Of a stretch of DNA of 64,000 nt, positions 7,733-16,491 are shown one piece after another. Within the stretch, counting starts at the first letter, position 1, and every line of letters begins with the position of its first letter. The notes below the pieces were generated by a model. The model was not told where the DNA came from, made no database searches, and saw only the letters and a program-made list of their open reading frames with translations. Origin of the DNA: Halopenitus persicus (GTDB lineage: Archaea > Halobacteriota > Halobacteria > Halobacteriales > Haloferacaceae); assembly GCF_002355635.1 (NCBI RefSeq), contig NZ_AP017558.1:1922001-1986000 (forward strand). The letters run 5' to 3'. The translations under genes were made by a program, and so were the position numbers.

Positions 7733-8709
7733 TCGGGGCGGCCGCCCTCGCCGTGTCGGTGGCGGCCGCTCTCGACTCGACGTTCGCCGAACCGCCCGGG
7801 CGCGTCCATCCGATCGCCGTTCTCGGATCCCTCGTCGACGGACTCGACCGGGCGCTCCCGGATTCCCGATCGATCGGCGTCGTGATCGCCGTCGTCGTTC
7901 CTCTCGGATTCGCGGCCTCCGCGGCGGTCCTCGTCGCGCTCGCCGGACGCGCGGATCCGCTGCTGGCGGCCGTTCTCGCGGGGCTCGTTCTGTACACATG
8001 TCTCAGCCGACGGCTGCTCGTCGAGACCGCGGAGCGCGTCCGTTCGCTCGTCGACTCCGATCTCCCGGCGGCCCGCAAGGAACTCCGTGCACTCGCCGGC
8101 CGGGACGCCGACGCGCTCTCGTCCGGCCAAGTTCGGTCCGCAGCGGTCGAGAGCACGGCCGAGAACCTCGCCGACGGACTGATCGCCCCTCTCGCCGCCT
8201 TCACGGTCGGCGCTGCGGTCGTGCTCGGTCCCGCGGCGCCGCGTATACCGGCGTTTCCCCTCGCAGTCGCGATCGGCGCCGCGGCGTGGATCAAGGGCGT
8301 CAACACCCTCGACTCGATGCTCGGCTACCGAACGCGCCGGGTCGGGTGGGCGCCGGCGCGTCTCGACGACGTCGTGATGTGGATTCCCGCCCGCCTCTCG
8401 GCGCTGCTGATCGCGGTCGCCGCCGGTCGACCGGCGGCGGTCTTCGCGGCTCGTCGGTGGGCTCGCGTTCCCGACTCGCCCAACTCCGGCTGGCCGATGG
8501 CGACGCTCGCCGCGGTCCTCGACGTTCGTCTCGAGAAGCCCGGGACCTACACCCTTCGGTCCGCCGCCGACCTTCCGTCCACGTCCGCGGCGCGCCGTGG
8601 CGTCCGCGTCGTGAATCGTGCGGCCTGGCTCGGGATCGCCCTGTCAGTCGGGTGCTGTCTGGCCGTCGAGGCGATCGCGACGGGGACGGGGGTGTGGATC
8701 GCCGGATGA
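7729..8709 (+). CDS. cbiB: Adenosylcobinamide-phosphate synthase CbiB/CobD-type
   Basis: A 326-residue integral membrane enzyme joining adenosylcobyric acid to aminopropanol phosphate. Family marks are DSTFAEPPGRVHPIAVLG near the N-terminus, the SGQVRSAAVESTAENLADG segment (about residue 135), and WIKGVNTLDSMLGYR. Five or so hydrophobic segments are visible. The start is GTG at 7729, overlapping the upstream stop as GTGA, and its own stop overlaps the cobS ATG as ATGA. Confidence 0.93.
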   Translation: MIGAAALAVSVAAALDSTFAEPPGRVHPIAVLGSLVDGLDRALPDSRSIGVVIAVVVPLGFAASAAVLVALAGRADPLLAAVLAGLVLYTCLSRRLLVETAERVRSLVDSDLPAARKELRALAGRDADALSSGQVRSAAVESTAENLADGLIAPLAAFTVGAAVVLGPAAPRIPAFPLAVAIGAAAWIKGVNTLDSMLGYRTRRVGWAPARLDDVVMWIPARLSALLIAVAAGRPAAVFAARRWARVPDSPNSGWPMATLAAVLDVRLEKPGTYTLRSAADLPSTSAARRGVRVVNRAAWLGIALSVGCCLAVEAIATGTGVWIAG

Positions 8710-9527
8710 CCGATTCGAGCGGTCCGTCTCCGGAGCCTGCGACCGAACCGCTCCGCGGACGGATCGGCGCGCTCCGCGGCGCGGTGACGTTTTTGACCCG
8801 GATCCCGGTGCCCGGCGGCCGCCGGAGCGACTGGCACGATTTCCGGGCCGCTCCGTGGACGATTCCCGCCGTTGGATGGGTCCTCGGGCTCCCGCTCGCC
8901 GCGCTCGTCCTGGTGGCCGGCCGTGGGTCAGTCCCCTGGCCGACGGTCGTCGCCGGCTACCTCTGCCTCCTGTACGTCCTCTCGGGGGTCACGCACGCGG
9001 ACGGGTTGGCGGACCTCGGCGACGCGGTCGCGGCTCACGATCCCGATCGCCGACGGGCGGTGTTGGCCGACGCCGACCTGGGCGTCGGCGGCGTCCTCGC
9101 CCTCGGAGTGACGTTGCTCGCGTTGACGCTCGGGATCGCTGCGGTCGCGCTCCCGACGATGCCCCCCGCCGTGGCTGCCCGGATCGTCCTCGCGGCCGAG
9201 GTCGGCGCGAAGCTCGGGATGGCGCTATCGGCCTGCTTCGGCACGGCGGCCCACGAGGGACTGGGATCCGGCCTGACCGACCCGGCGACGCCCGCCGACG
9301 CGCTCCCGGCGGTCACGGTCGCGCTTCCGGTCCTGATCGGCGTTCCGGAAGGCGCTCTGCCCGTCGTCCTCGCTGCGCTGTGTGCCGGCCCCGCCGTCGC
9401 GATCTGGGTCGTCATTCGGACCCGCACGTGGCTCGGCGGCGTCAGCGGCGACGTCTTCGGGGCGGTCAACGAGCTCGGTCGCGCGCTGGCGCTTCACGCG
9501 GGGGTGATCGCGTGGACGATCGCGTAG
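8706..9527 (+). CDS. cobS: Adenosylcobinamide-GDP ribazoletransferase
   Basis: A 273-residue polytopic membrane protein. It has the CobS signature FLTRIPVP near residue 30 and the conserved VTHADGLADLGDAVAAHDPDRR block that binds the nucleotide. The GGVSGDVFGAVNELGRALAL motif is near the C-terminus. It performs the last joining step, condensing alpha-ribazole (phosphate) with adenosylcobinamide-GDP. The ATG overlaps the cbiB stop by four bases. Confidence 0.95.
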   Translation: MTDSSGPSPEPATEPLRGRIGALRGAVTFLTRIPVPGGRRSDWHDFRAAPWTIPAVGWVLGLPLAALVLVAGRGSVPWPTVVAGYLCLLYVLSGVTHADGLADLGDAVAAHDPDRRRAVLADADLGVGGVLALGVTLLALTLGIAAVALPTMPPAVAARIVLAAEVGAKLGMALSACFGTAAHEGLGSGLTDPATPADALPAVTVALPVLIGVPEGALPVVLAALCAGPAVAIWVVIRTRTWLGGVSGDVFGAVNELGRALALHAGVIAWTIA

Positions 9528-10243
9528 CCCCGGCCGATCGCGTCTCCGCTCCCCTCCCCGCGATCCTCCTGTGTGGCGGCCGAGGGACCCGACTCGCCGA
9601 CGCTCCGTCGCCTGCCTCGGTCGACGCGTCGGCTGATCCGACCACCCCAACCGGCGATCCGGCCGACGCGACCACGGTGACCGCGGAAAAACCCCTGGTT
9701 CGGGTTGACGACGAACCGATGGTCGACCGAGTGATTCGGGCGCTTCGGCGGTCGGATACCGTTGGAACGATTCACGCGGTTGCGTCGCCCCACACATCGG
9801 AGACGCTCGAGCACCTCCGATCGGTCGCCGATCGCGGCGTGGGCGGAGCCGATCGGACGACCCTGACTGCGCTTGAGGGGTCCGGTGACGGCTACGTCGC
9901 CGACCTCCAAGCGGCCCTCGCGGACGTCGGCCGGCCGGCGGTCACCGTCGTGGCCGATCTCCCGTTGCTCCGTGCGGAGCACGTCTCCGCGGCGGTCGAC
10001 CACGCGCGTCGGAACCCCGAGCGCGAATCGCTCACCGTCTGCGTGCCGGCCGCGACGAAACGCGACCTCGGCGTCAGCCTCGACACGACGATGACGGTCG
10101 ACGGCACGCGGGTGGCGCCGACCGGGCTGAACGTCGTCGGGTGCACGGATGCGGGCGAGGACGTCCGGATCGTCGACGATCCCGCCCTCGCGGTCAACGT
10201 CAACCGTCCTGGCGACTTGGCGGTCGCCCGGCGGCGGTCGTGA
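9512..10243 (+). CDS. cobY: GTP:adenosylcobinamide-phosphate guanylyltransferase
   Basis: A 243-residue nucleotidyltransferase, the archaeal replacement for bacterial CobU. The nucleotide loop LLCGGRGTRLAD is followed by an unusually long low-complexity insert of about 30 residues before EKPLVRVDDEPMVDRVI. VVADLPLLRAEHV matches the metal-binding strand, and GLNVVG is family-typical. The GTG at 9512 is the best start, giving a 16-base overlap with cobS; no ATG is available before the nucleotide loop. Confidence 0.9.
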   Translation: MDDRVAPADRVSAPLPAILLCGGRGTRLADAPSPASVDASADPTTPTGDPADATTVTAEKPLVRVDDEPMVDRVIRALRRSDTVGTIHAVASPHTSETLEHLRSVADRGVGGADRTTLTALEGSGDGYVADLQAALADVGRPAVTVVADLPLLRAEHVSAAVDHARRNPERESLTVCVPAATKRDLGVSLDTTMTVDGTRVAPTGLNVVGCTDAGEDVRIVDDPALAVNVNRPGDLAVARRRS

Positions 10244-10360
10244 CGGGCGGGAGCTGGGCGGTTTTCGTCCGCCCGTCGCCGCCCGTTGCCTACCGCTGTC
10301 GCCCGTCGCCGCCATCCCCGCGAACGGAACCTTTGTGTCCACGGCGTCGGTTCCGGGCGT

Positions 10361-11398
10361 ATGGACCGCGACGCCCTCGCGCGGACCGATCGCGTCCCCC
10401 ACGGCGGGACGACCGACCGGTCGGTCGTCGACTTCAGCGCGAACACGAACCCGGAATCACCCGCCGGCGTCGCCCCGGTGTACGACGCCGCTCGCGCCGC
10501 CGCACGCCGATATCCCTCCGACGGCTACGCTGAGTTCCGGACGGCGGCCGGCGAGTACCTCGGCTGTGACCCGCGACAGGTGATCCCGACCGCCGGCGCG
10601 CTCGCCGGCATCCGACTCGTCTGCTCGATCGCGGTCGATCCCGGCGACCGCGTTCTCCTCCCGGAGCCCTCCTTCGGCGAGTACGCTCGGGAGGTCCGAC
10701 TGCAGGGCGGGACGCCCGAGTTCGTCCCGCACGACGCCGTTCTCGAGGCCGACCCGGCCGGCTACGCGCTCGCGATCATCTGCACCCCGAACAATCCGAC
10801 CGGCGAACTCCCCGCCCGCTGCGACCGCGAGGCGTTCGCCGCGCGCTGTCGCGCCGCCGACACGCCGCTGCTGGTCGACGAGGCGTTTCTCGACTTCACC
10901 GACGCGTCGAGCCTTGCCCCCCAGCCGGGCGTGGTCGTCGCCCGGTCGCTGACGAAGGTCTTCGGACTCCCCGGGCTGCGCGCGGGGTTTCTCGTCGCGA
11001 CCGGCGAGTGGCGGGATGCCCTGGAGACCGCGCGGCCGGCGTGGGGGCTCTCGACGCCCGCCGCAGCGGTCGGGGCACACTGTCTCGGCAAAACGGCGTT
11101 TCTCGAGCGAACGCGCGAGCGCGTCGCGACCGAGCGCGACCGGATGGCCGACCGGCTCGCGTCGCGGTTCGCGGTCCTTCCGTCCGACTCGCCATTCCTC
11201 CTCGTCGACGTCTCGGCCGCCGGCGGGGCGGAGATGGCTGTCGACTCCGTCACCGTGGACACGCTGCTCGCGGACGCTCGAGCGGCCGGGTACGCGCTTC
11301 GTGACGCCCGCACGTTCCGCACGCTCGAGAGCCACGTTCGGATCGCCGTTCGGCGCCCGGCGGAAAACGACGGCGTCCTCGAGGCGCTCGATGTCTGA
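10361..11398 (+). CDS. cobD: Threonine-phosphate decarboxylase CobD-type PLP enzyme
   Basis: A 345-residue fold-type I PLP enzyme. It shows VDFSANTNPESP, YPSDGYAEFR, CTPNNPTGELP, DEAFLDF and the PLP-lysine region SLTKVFGLPGLRAGF. The close relative is histidinol-phosphate aminotransferase; the cobamide operon context and the SANTNP start favour the decarboxylase that makes aminopropanol phosphate. A TATA-like CCTTTGTG at about 10330 lies about 30 bases before the ATG at 10361, so an internal promoter is likely. An earlier in-frame ATG at 10286 lacks support. Confidence 0.88.
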   Translation: MDRDALARTDRVPHGGTTDRSVVDFSANTNPESPAGVAPVYDAARAAARRYPSDGYAEFRTAAGEYLGCDPRQVIPTAGALAGIRLVCSIAVDPGDRVLLPEPSFGEYAREVRLQGGTPEFVPHDAVLEADPAGYALAIICTPNNPTGELPARCDREAFAARCRAADTPLLVDEAFLDFTDASSLAPQPGVVVARSLTKVFGLPGLRAGFLVATGEWRDALETARPAWGLSTPAAAVGAHCLGKTAFLERTRERVATERDRMADRLASRFAVLPSDSPFLLVDVSAAGGAEMAVDSVTVDTLLADARAAGYALRDARTFRTLESHVRIAVRRPAENDGVLEALDV

Positions 11399-12314
11399 CC
11401 GACGCTCCGATTCACACCGTCCGGCTGTGGGGTCGGATGCCGATTTAGTCTTCGAGACGGCCGTCTCCGACGGCGTCTGTCGGCTGGCACGGCCGGGGAC
11501 GCGGTTCCTGTCAACCGGCTTCGACGGCGGCCGGCGCGTTGCCGACGCCGCCTACAACGTCACCGTGCCCGAGGGGTTCGACGCCCGCGACCTGCGCACG
11601 TACGTCGCGGACCGGCTCGACCGCGCGGGCTTCGAGGGGCCGGTCGGCCCGGATGCCGCTCCGGCCCTCCTCACCGGCGTCGACCAGACTCACGCCCGGA
11701 TCGCGCGGCGCGGATCGGTCGCAGTCCTCGCGACCGCCGGGCTCTCGAACCCGGCCGCCCTGCCGATCGACGCGGACGTCGTCGGAACCGAAGACGCCGC
11801 CGGAACCGGAGACGCCGCCGGAACCGGAGACGCCGCCGGAACCGGAGACGCCGCCGGAACCGGAGACGCCGACGAAACCGCCGTTGGCGAAGCCGCCGTC
11901 GACGATCGCGGCCACGCCGGCACGGTCAACCTCGTCGCCGTGACGACGCGGTCGCTCGCGGACGGCGCGCTCGCGAACCTGCTCACGGTCGTCGCCGAGG
12001 CGAAGGCGGCGACGCTGCTCGCGTTGACCGGCTTCCCGGGAACGACCTCCGACGCGGTCGTCGTCGCCGACGATCCCGACGGGCAGCCGGCGACCTTTTC
12101 GGGAAGCGCCACGCCGGTCGGGCGGGCGACGCGCGTCTGCGTGCGCGACGCACTCGCGGCCTCGCTTCGATCGCGGTATTCCGGCGGATCCGGGGATTCG
12201 GAAGGCTTCACTGACGGGATTCCGACCGCCGTCGCGGACGCCGAGCACGGGGTCGTGACCGACGGCTGCGCGGCGGTGAGGTCGATCCCGGAGGCCGACC
12301 GTGATCCATATTAA
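11391..12314 (+). CDS. cbiZ: Adenosylcobinamide amidohydrolase
   Basis: A 307-residue CbiZ protein, which cleaves the aminopropanol linker of salvaged cobinamide so that archaea can re-enter the pathway at cobyric acid. Family features are LSTGFDGGRRVADAAYNVTVP near residue 40, AVLATAGLSNP near 110, and GTVNLVAVTTRSLADGAL with GTTSDAVVV later. An 18-base repeat inserts about 30 residues of GTGDAA units in the middle. It overlaps the end of cobD by eight bases. Confidence 0.92.
   Translation: MSDRRSDSHRPAVGSDADLVFETAVSDGVCRLARPGTRFLSTGFDGGRRVADAAYNVTVPEGFDARDLRTYVADRLDRAGFEGPVGPDAAPALLTGVDQTHARIARRGSVAVLATAGLSNPAALPIDADVVGTEDAAGTGDAAGTGDAAGTGDAAGTGDADETAVGEAAVDDRGHAGTVNLVAVTTRSLADGALANLLTVVAEAKAATLLALTGFPGTTSDAVVVADDPDGQPATFSGSATPVGRATRVCVRDALAASLRSRYSGGSGDSEGFTDGIPTAVADAEHGVVTDGCAAVRSIPEADRDPY
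11784..11873. repeat. Five tandem 18-base units inside cbiZ
   Basis: GGAACCGGAGACGCCGCC is repeated five times head to tail; the first unit has one change and the last has one. The unit length is a multiple of three and encodes GTGDAA, so the copy number can vary without a frameshift. It falls in a loop between the conserved blocks. Confidence 0.95.
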
Positions 12315-12317
12315 TAT
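12308..12317 (+). promoter_or_regulatory. TATA box for the membrane protein gene at 12343
   Basis: ATATTAATAT lies in the last codons of cbiZ, about 31 bases upstream of the ATG at 12343. It favours that start over the upstream in-frame ATGs at 12301-12316. Confidence 0.6.
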
Positions 12318-12342
12318 GCACCGACGTGTACGCCGATCCGGA

Positions 12343-12849
12343 ATGTCACGTCAGTTCCTCGCTGCCGCGCCCCTCCAGGCCTGCAAGCTCGCCGCCGTTC
12401 TCGTGACCGTCCTCGCCGCGATCGCGGCACTGACCGGTCTCAGTCCCGTCGGACCGCTTCGGGTCCTCCTGATCGTCGCCTTCATCGGACCGCTCCTCGG
12501 CCTCGTGGTGCTCGTGGAGACGCTCGTCGCCGGCTATCGGGCGCTGCTGACGGACGAGGAACCGCTTGGTCGATTTGGCGATCGCCCGGTTTATCTGGTC
12601 CTCCGCGTGCTCGAGGTGGTTCTCACCGTGACCGCCGGCGGCGCCTTCGTCGTATTGATCTGGACCCTGCCGGAGAACCTGCCCGGTCCGGGCGCGATCG
12701 GCGTCCTGTTCGTCGGCGTCGCGCTCGGACTGCTCGTCCTCGTGGCCGTCCTCGCCCGGACCGTCCTCGAGTACGTCCTCCACCGTCGGACTCCCGATCC
12801 CGACGCGGATCCCCAGCCTGCGTCCCGATCCGTCGACACCCGGGAGTGA
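12343..12849 (+). CDS. Four-helix membrane protein of unknown function
   Basis: A 168-residue protein. Hydrophobic segments lie at about residues 12-35, 40-65, 85-110 and 118-145. The cytosolic-type loop LLTDEEPLGRFGDRP falls between the second and third, and the tail is a polar Pro/Asp segment. I recognise no family. The start at 12343 is set by the TATA box. It follows the cobamide operon but has its own promoter, so a shared function is not implied. Confidence 0.7.
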   Translation: MSRQFLAAAPLQACKLAAVLVTVLAAIAALTGLSPVGPLRVLLIVAFIGPLLGLVVLVETLVAGYRALLTDEEPLGRFGDRPVYLVLRVLEVVLTVTAGGAFVVLIWTLPENLPGPGAIGVLFVGVALGLLVLVAVLARTVLEYVLHRRTPDPDADPQPASRSVDTRE

Positions 12850-12945
12850 TGCCGAACGGTCCTGATCGCTTGCTCCGTCTCACGCTCGATGGCTGCCGCT
12901 CGATCGTTGCACACTTCCTCTCCGGGTCCGACCGCTGCACGCTCA

Positions 12946-13836
12946 TCACCGGATCCGGTCCCGCCACTCCTCACCGATCCGGCCCTCCGCGAGGAGCTTC
13001 TCGAGGTGGGCCCGAACGGTCGCGCGGGCGAGGTCGGCCACGCCCGTGAGGTCCTTCTCGTACGCGGCGTCGACCACGGCGTCCAGGTCGCTCGCGCCCG
13101 CCTCGACCGCCTCGAGAACTGACGCCTCCCGGTCGAGCCGGTGGTCGATCAGCCGATCGAGGGTCGCCGTGACCGACTCCGTCCCCTCGATGGCGGGGCC
13201 GTGTCCGGGATGGATGGCGGCCGGCGCTCGGTCACGGAGCCGGCGGAGGCTCTCGAGGTATGCGCTCAGTCCGCCGCCGCCCGGGCCGACCACGACGCTG
13301 CCCTCGGCGACGGCGAGGTCCCCGCAGAGGATCGCCTCGCCCGCTTCAGCGCCTCGGTGGTCCCGGACCGCGAACGCGACGTGGTCGACCGCGTGGCCGG
13401 GCGTTTCCAGCGCGATCGGTCCGTCATCCCCGATCGGGTCGCCGTCGGTGAACGTCGCGTCGGGGGCCACTCCGGTCACGTCGGCGAACCGATCGGCGAA
13501 CGCCTCGGGCGTCCAGACCGTCGCGTCCGAACGATCGGCGTAGTCGGCGACCGCGCCGATGTGGTCGGCGTGCGTGTGCGTGACCGCGACGTGGTCGATC
13601 CGCCCCGATTCGGCGAGCCGATCGAGTTCCGGATCCCGGGCGGCGGGGTCGACGAGGAGGTCGTCGACGACGTACGCGTTGGTCGCGCCGCTCGGCGCGC
13701 GCGTCGGGACCTCGATGGGGATCCGGTGGACCCGATCCGGCGTGTCGGTCGTGCCGGCCGGTTGATCGTTAGTTGCGCCGGCCGGTTGATCGTTAGTTGC
13801 GCCGGACGGCCGCCCGTCGGCCCCGTCTCCAGCCAT
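12946..13836 (-). CDS. Metallo-beta-lactamase-fold hydrolase
   Basis: A 296-residue MBL-fold enzyme. The zinc-binding motif THTHADHIGAV is near residue 85, with later ligands in ETPGHAVDHVAF and ILCGDLAVAEG, and IHPGHGPAI as the final His. The C-terminal 70 residues look like the winged-helix/LACTB2-type extension (DRLIDHRLDREASVLEAVEAG). The N-terminus holds a GATNDQPA repeat from a 24-base duplication. It starts two bases after the radical SAM stop, so the two are probably co-translated. The substrate is unknown; LACTB2 relatives act on RNA or thioesters. Confidence 0.88.
   Translation of the reverse strand: MAGDGADGRPSGATNDQPAGATNDQPAGTTDTPDRVHRIPIEVPTRAPSGATNAYVVDDLLVDPAARDPELDRLAESGRIDHVAVTHTHADHIGAVADYADRSDATVWTPEAFADRFADVTGVAPDATFTDGDPIGDDGPIALETPGHAVDHVAFAVRDHRGAEAGEAILCGDLAVAEGSVVVGPGGGGLSAYLESLRRLRDRAPAAIHPGHGPAIEGTESVTATLDRLIDHRLDREASVLEAVEAGASDLDAVVDAAYEKDLTGVADLARATVRAHLEKLLAEGRIGEEWRDRIR
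13753..13800. repeat. 24-base tandem duplication in the MBL gene
   Basis: Two perfect head-to-tail 24-base copies encode an in-frame repeat of eight residues near the N-terminus, outside the catalytic fold. Confidence 0.9.
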
Positions 13837-13838
13837 CG

Positions 13839-15668
13839 TCAGTCGCTCCTGCCGGCGGCCGGACTTCCGGAGCCCTCACGTCCGGGGATCGTCGCCGGCT
13901 CGGACTCGTTGGCGACGCAGTACGCCGAGAGGTCGATCGTGTCGACGGGAACCTCCTCGAGGCTCGCGTGAGGACGCCCCACGACCACGTCGCCCGCAGT
14001 GGACTTCGCGATCCCGGGGATCGTCGTCAGCTCGTCCATCGAGGCCTCGTTCACGTCCAGCGGATAGGGCACGCCGGTGACCGACCGGTAGCCGTGGTCG
14101 ACGACCGCGACGTCGAGCGTCCGGCCGAGCTCGCGCTCGCCGGGGATCCCGACCAGCAGCGCGTAGGTCCCGATCTGTCTGCCGAAGGTCATCCCGTCCT
14201 GGTGGTACTCCAGGTGGACGTCGGGCAGGACCGTCCCGCGCGGGGCGACGCGCTCGAGCATCGGGTTGTCGATCGTCTCCCGAACCTCCCGTTTGTATCG
14301 CTTGAACTGCCGTTTGTGGTCCTCGGCGATCTCGGCGCCCGTCTCCGACATCTCGGTGCCGGCGAACGCCATCACCTGCCGGATGTTGATCCGGCGGAGC
14401 AGCAGCCCCTCGTCGTACACGCGCTGGAGGAATCGTCGGTTGTGCTCGAAGGTCTCCTCGCGCTCCCCCTGCAGCCCGTGCACGAGGTTGATCCCGGGCA
14501 GCAGCTTCGGAAGCCGCGGCGAGGCGTTCGGTCCGGCCGAGGGGCCGCGGACGCGGTCGTCGCCCCCGGGCGTCGTCTCGGGCTCGTCGCCCGGCCGCCA
14601 GCCGCCCTCCTCGTTGACGACCCGGACGGCCTCCAGACACTCCTCCGCGGAGACGAGCAGGTCGTTCTCCTCCCGGACGACCGGATCGGCGGACTCCAGA
14701 CCGAACGCCGCCGTGTCCCCGGGCGTGTTGTGCTCGGCGATGATCCGGATCGCCTCCCGGGAGCGCTCCGGATAGTCGACGATCGTCACCGGATTCATGT
14801 TGTCGAGGTGCAGCGTCTCCAGGCCCGGCGCGGCCTCGCGAATGCCGCCGTAGAGCCGGCGGAGCGCGTCCGGATTCGGCGCCTCCCCGTCGCCGCCGAA
14901 CGCGAGGATGTCCGCCTGTCGTCCCAGCCGGAAGTGGTCGACGCCGCGGTTCGAGAGGGCGTCCACTTCCGCGACCACCCCGTCCGCCTCGCGGAACGAC
15001 GGGTTGCCGTACAGGGGCTCGGTGCAGAACGAGCAGCGGTAGGCACAGCCCCGGGACGTCTCCAGCTCGCAGATGAGGTAGTCGGGGTGGTTCGGATGCT
15101 GTTCGACCACGAACGCCCCGCGGCGGGCCCAGCGATCACCCTCCTGCGTCTCGCGCATCCGGTTGCCGAATCCCTCGAGCCCGTTGGCCACGAGGTCGTG
15201 GGCGGCCGCCTCGACGTCCCCCTTCGCGACGAAGTCGTAATCGAGGTCGTCGCGCTCGGTCTCCTGGGCGCCGGCGTTCTCCTCGCCGACGCCGAACCGG
15301 ACCGGACCGCCCAGCAGGGTGACCCCGTCGGCGGTCCAGCCGAGCTCGCGAACCTCGTCCGGCTCCGCCGGCGTGCCGCCGACGTACTTGCCGGGGACGG
15401 TCATTCCGCCGACGTAGACGAACAGGTCCGCGTTCGCGACGTCGGCCCGCTTGCGTCGGTCCTCGCGAAGCTCGTCGATCGTGTGGTAGGTGATCGACGA
15501 TTCCGGCACGCCGGCGTCGACGAGTGCGCCGGCCGTGTAGCGGGGATACGTGGAGAGGTACGGCGGCACGCCGAAGTGCGCCGGCTCGTCCACGTACCCG
15601 TCGACGATCGTGACGGCGAGGTCGGCGGGGTCGGCCGGACCCCCGCCGCGCGTGGACGGATCGGTCAT
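13839..15668 (-). CDS. Radical SAM protein with C-terminal helix-hairpin-helix
   Basis: A 609-residue radical SAM enzyme. Residues 15-130 look like a cobalamin-binding-type Rossmann region without a clear DxHxxG motif. The 4Fe-4S cluster motif CAYRCSFC lies near residue 211, preceded by ELETSRG. Further marks are TAAFGLESADP and LVHGLQGEREETFEHN. Residues about 545-570 (VNEASMDELTTIPGIAKSTA) form a helix-hairpin-helix typical of nucleic-acid binding. It pairs with the MBL gene two bases downstream. This archaeal type is usually listed as an uncharacterised radical SAM protein. A TATA-like CGTTTTACC is about 25 bases upstream. Confidence 0.88.
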   Translation of the reverse strand: MTDPSTRGGGPADPADLAVTIVDGYVDEPAHFGVPPYLSTYPRYTAGALVDAGVPESSITYHTIDELREDRRKRADVANADLFVYVGGMTVPGKYVGGTPAEPDEVRELGWTADGVTLLGGPVRFGVGEENAGAQETERDDLDYDFVAKGDVEAAAHDLVANGLEGFGNRMRETQEGDRWARRGAFVVEQHPNHPDYLICELETSRGCAYRCSFCTEPLYGNPSFREADGVVAEVDALSNRGVDHFRLGRQADILAFGGDGEAPNPDALRRLYGGIREAAPGLETLHLDNMNPVTIVDYPERSREAIRIIAEHNTPGDTAAFGLESADPVVREENDLLVSAEECLEAVRVVNEEGGWRPGDEPETTPGGDDRVRGPSAGPNASPRLPKLLPGINLVHGLQGEREETFEHNRRFLQRVYDEGLLLRRINIRQVMAFAGTEMSETGAEIAEDHKRQFKRYKREVRETIDNPMLERVAPRGTVLPDVHLEYHQDGMTFGRQIGTYALLVGIPGERELGRTLDVAVVDHGYRSVTGVPYPLDVNEASMDELTTIPGIAKSTAGDVVVGRPHASLEEVPVDTIDLSAYCVANESEPATIPGREGSGSPAAGRSD

Positions 15669-15749
15669 GGGTCGTGGTACTCGCCCGAGACGGTAAAACG
15701 GCGCGGATGCGTGGTTCGCGTTTGGACGGTCCCCGAATGCCCCCGGGCG

Positions 15750-16361
15750 CTACTCGGCGCCCGATGACGTCGATTCCGACGCACCTTCGGTCGTCGACGT
15801 CGCGGTTCGCGAGCGGTTCGTCCACTTCTTCTCGACGTCGCGGTTCGCGAGGACGACGAGCTCTCCCTCGTCGTCACGGATCCGGGTCTTTCGGAGGCCG
15901 ATCTCCGTGACCGTCCCCGACACCGAGGCCGTCTCGACGCGGTCGCCCGGGGTAAAATCCGGGTCCTTCAACAGGTAGACGCCGGCGACCGTGTCCGCGA
16001 TCATCTCCTTCAGCGCGAAGGCGACGCCGAGCCCGATGAACCCGCCGGCCGTCCCGAGGCTGGCCGCCACCTCCCCCAGCCCGACGATCGTCAACAGCGC
16101 GAGCGCGGCCCCGAACCAGAGAAACAGCCCGACGACCGCCACCGAAAGGTCCACGATGAGCCGCTCCTCGTCCGGGTAGATCCGGCCGAGTACGGTCCGG
16201 GTGATCGTCAGGACGACCCTGATGACGAGGTATGCGAACAGCAGGAAGACAGCCCCCGAGACGATCCGCGGGATCGCGGCGATCAGTCCGTCGACGAACT
16301 CGGCGAGGACCCGTCCGCTGATCGATCCGTCGGCCTGGATGAGGGCGTCGAGTGGTGACAT
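15750..16361 (-). CDS. Small-conductance mechanosensitive channel, MscS family
   Basis: A 203-residue membrane protein. Three hydrophobic segments lie at about residues 22-50, 68-95 and 97-120. The third carries the pore-helix pattern SLGTAGGFIGLGVAFALKEM, and a beta domain follows (FTPGDRVETASVSGTVTEIGLRKTRIRDDEGELVVLANRDVE). MscS channels open under membrane tension to release osmolytes. It is shorter than E. coli MscS, and the C-terminal alpha/beta cage is replaced by a short Ser/Thr tail. The ATG at 16361 was chosen over 16427. Confidence 0.88.
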   Translation of the reverse strand: MSPLDALIQADGSISGRVLAEFVDGLIAAIPRIVSGAVFLLFAYLVIRVVLTITRTVLGRIYPDEERLIVDLSVAVVGLFLWFGAALALLTIVGLGEVAASLGTAGGFIGLGVAFALKEMIADTVAGVYLLKDPDFTPGDRVETASVSGTVTEIGLRKTRIRDDEGELVVLANRDVEKKWTNRSRTATSTTEGASESTSSGAE

Positions 16362-16491
16362 ATCGCTCCGTTTTCGTCGGGGACCGAAAGTCGTTCGGGA
16401 GGACCTCCGGACCGTCGAGGGCGTCATCCGACGCGCCGGGCTGCCGGTTCGCGGACAGTAGCGTTTAGTGACGACCGGGAATAGGTTGGGT

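Noticed and set aside
6263-7999. 578-residue minus-strand frame across the aIF2-beta/TRAM and HAD genes
   Set aside because: It spans two well-supported genes and an intergenic repeat; Arg/Gly-rich composition shows it is a shadow.
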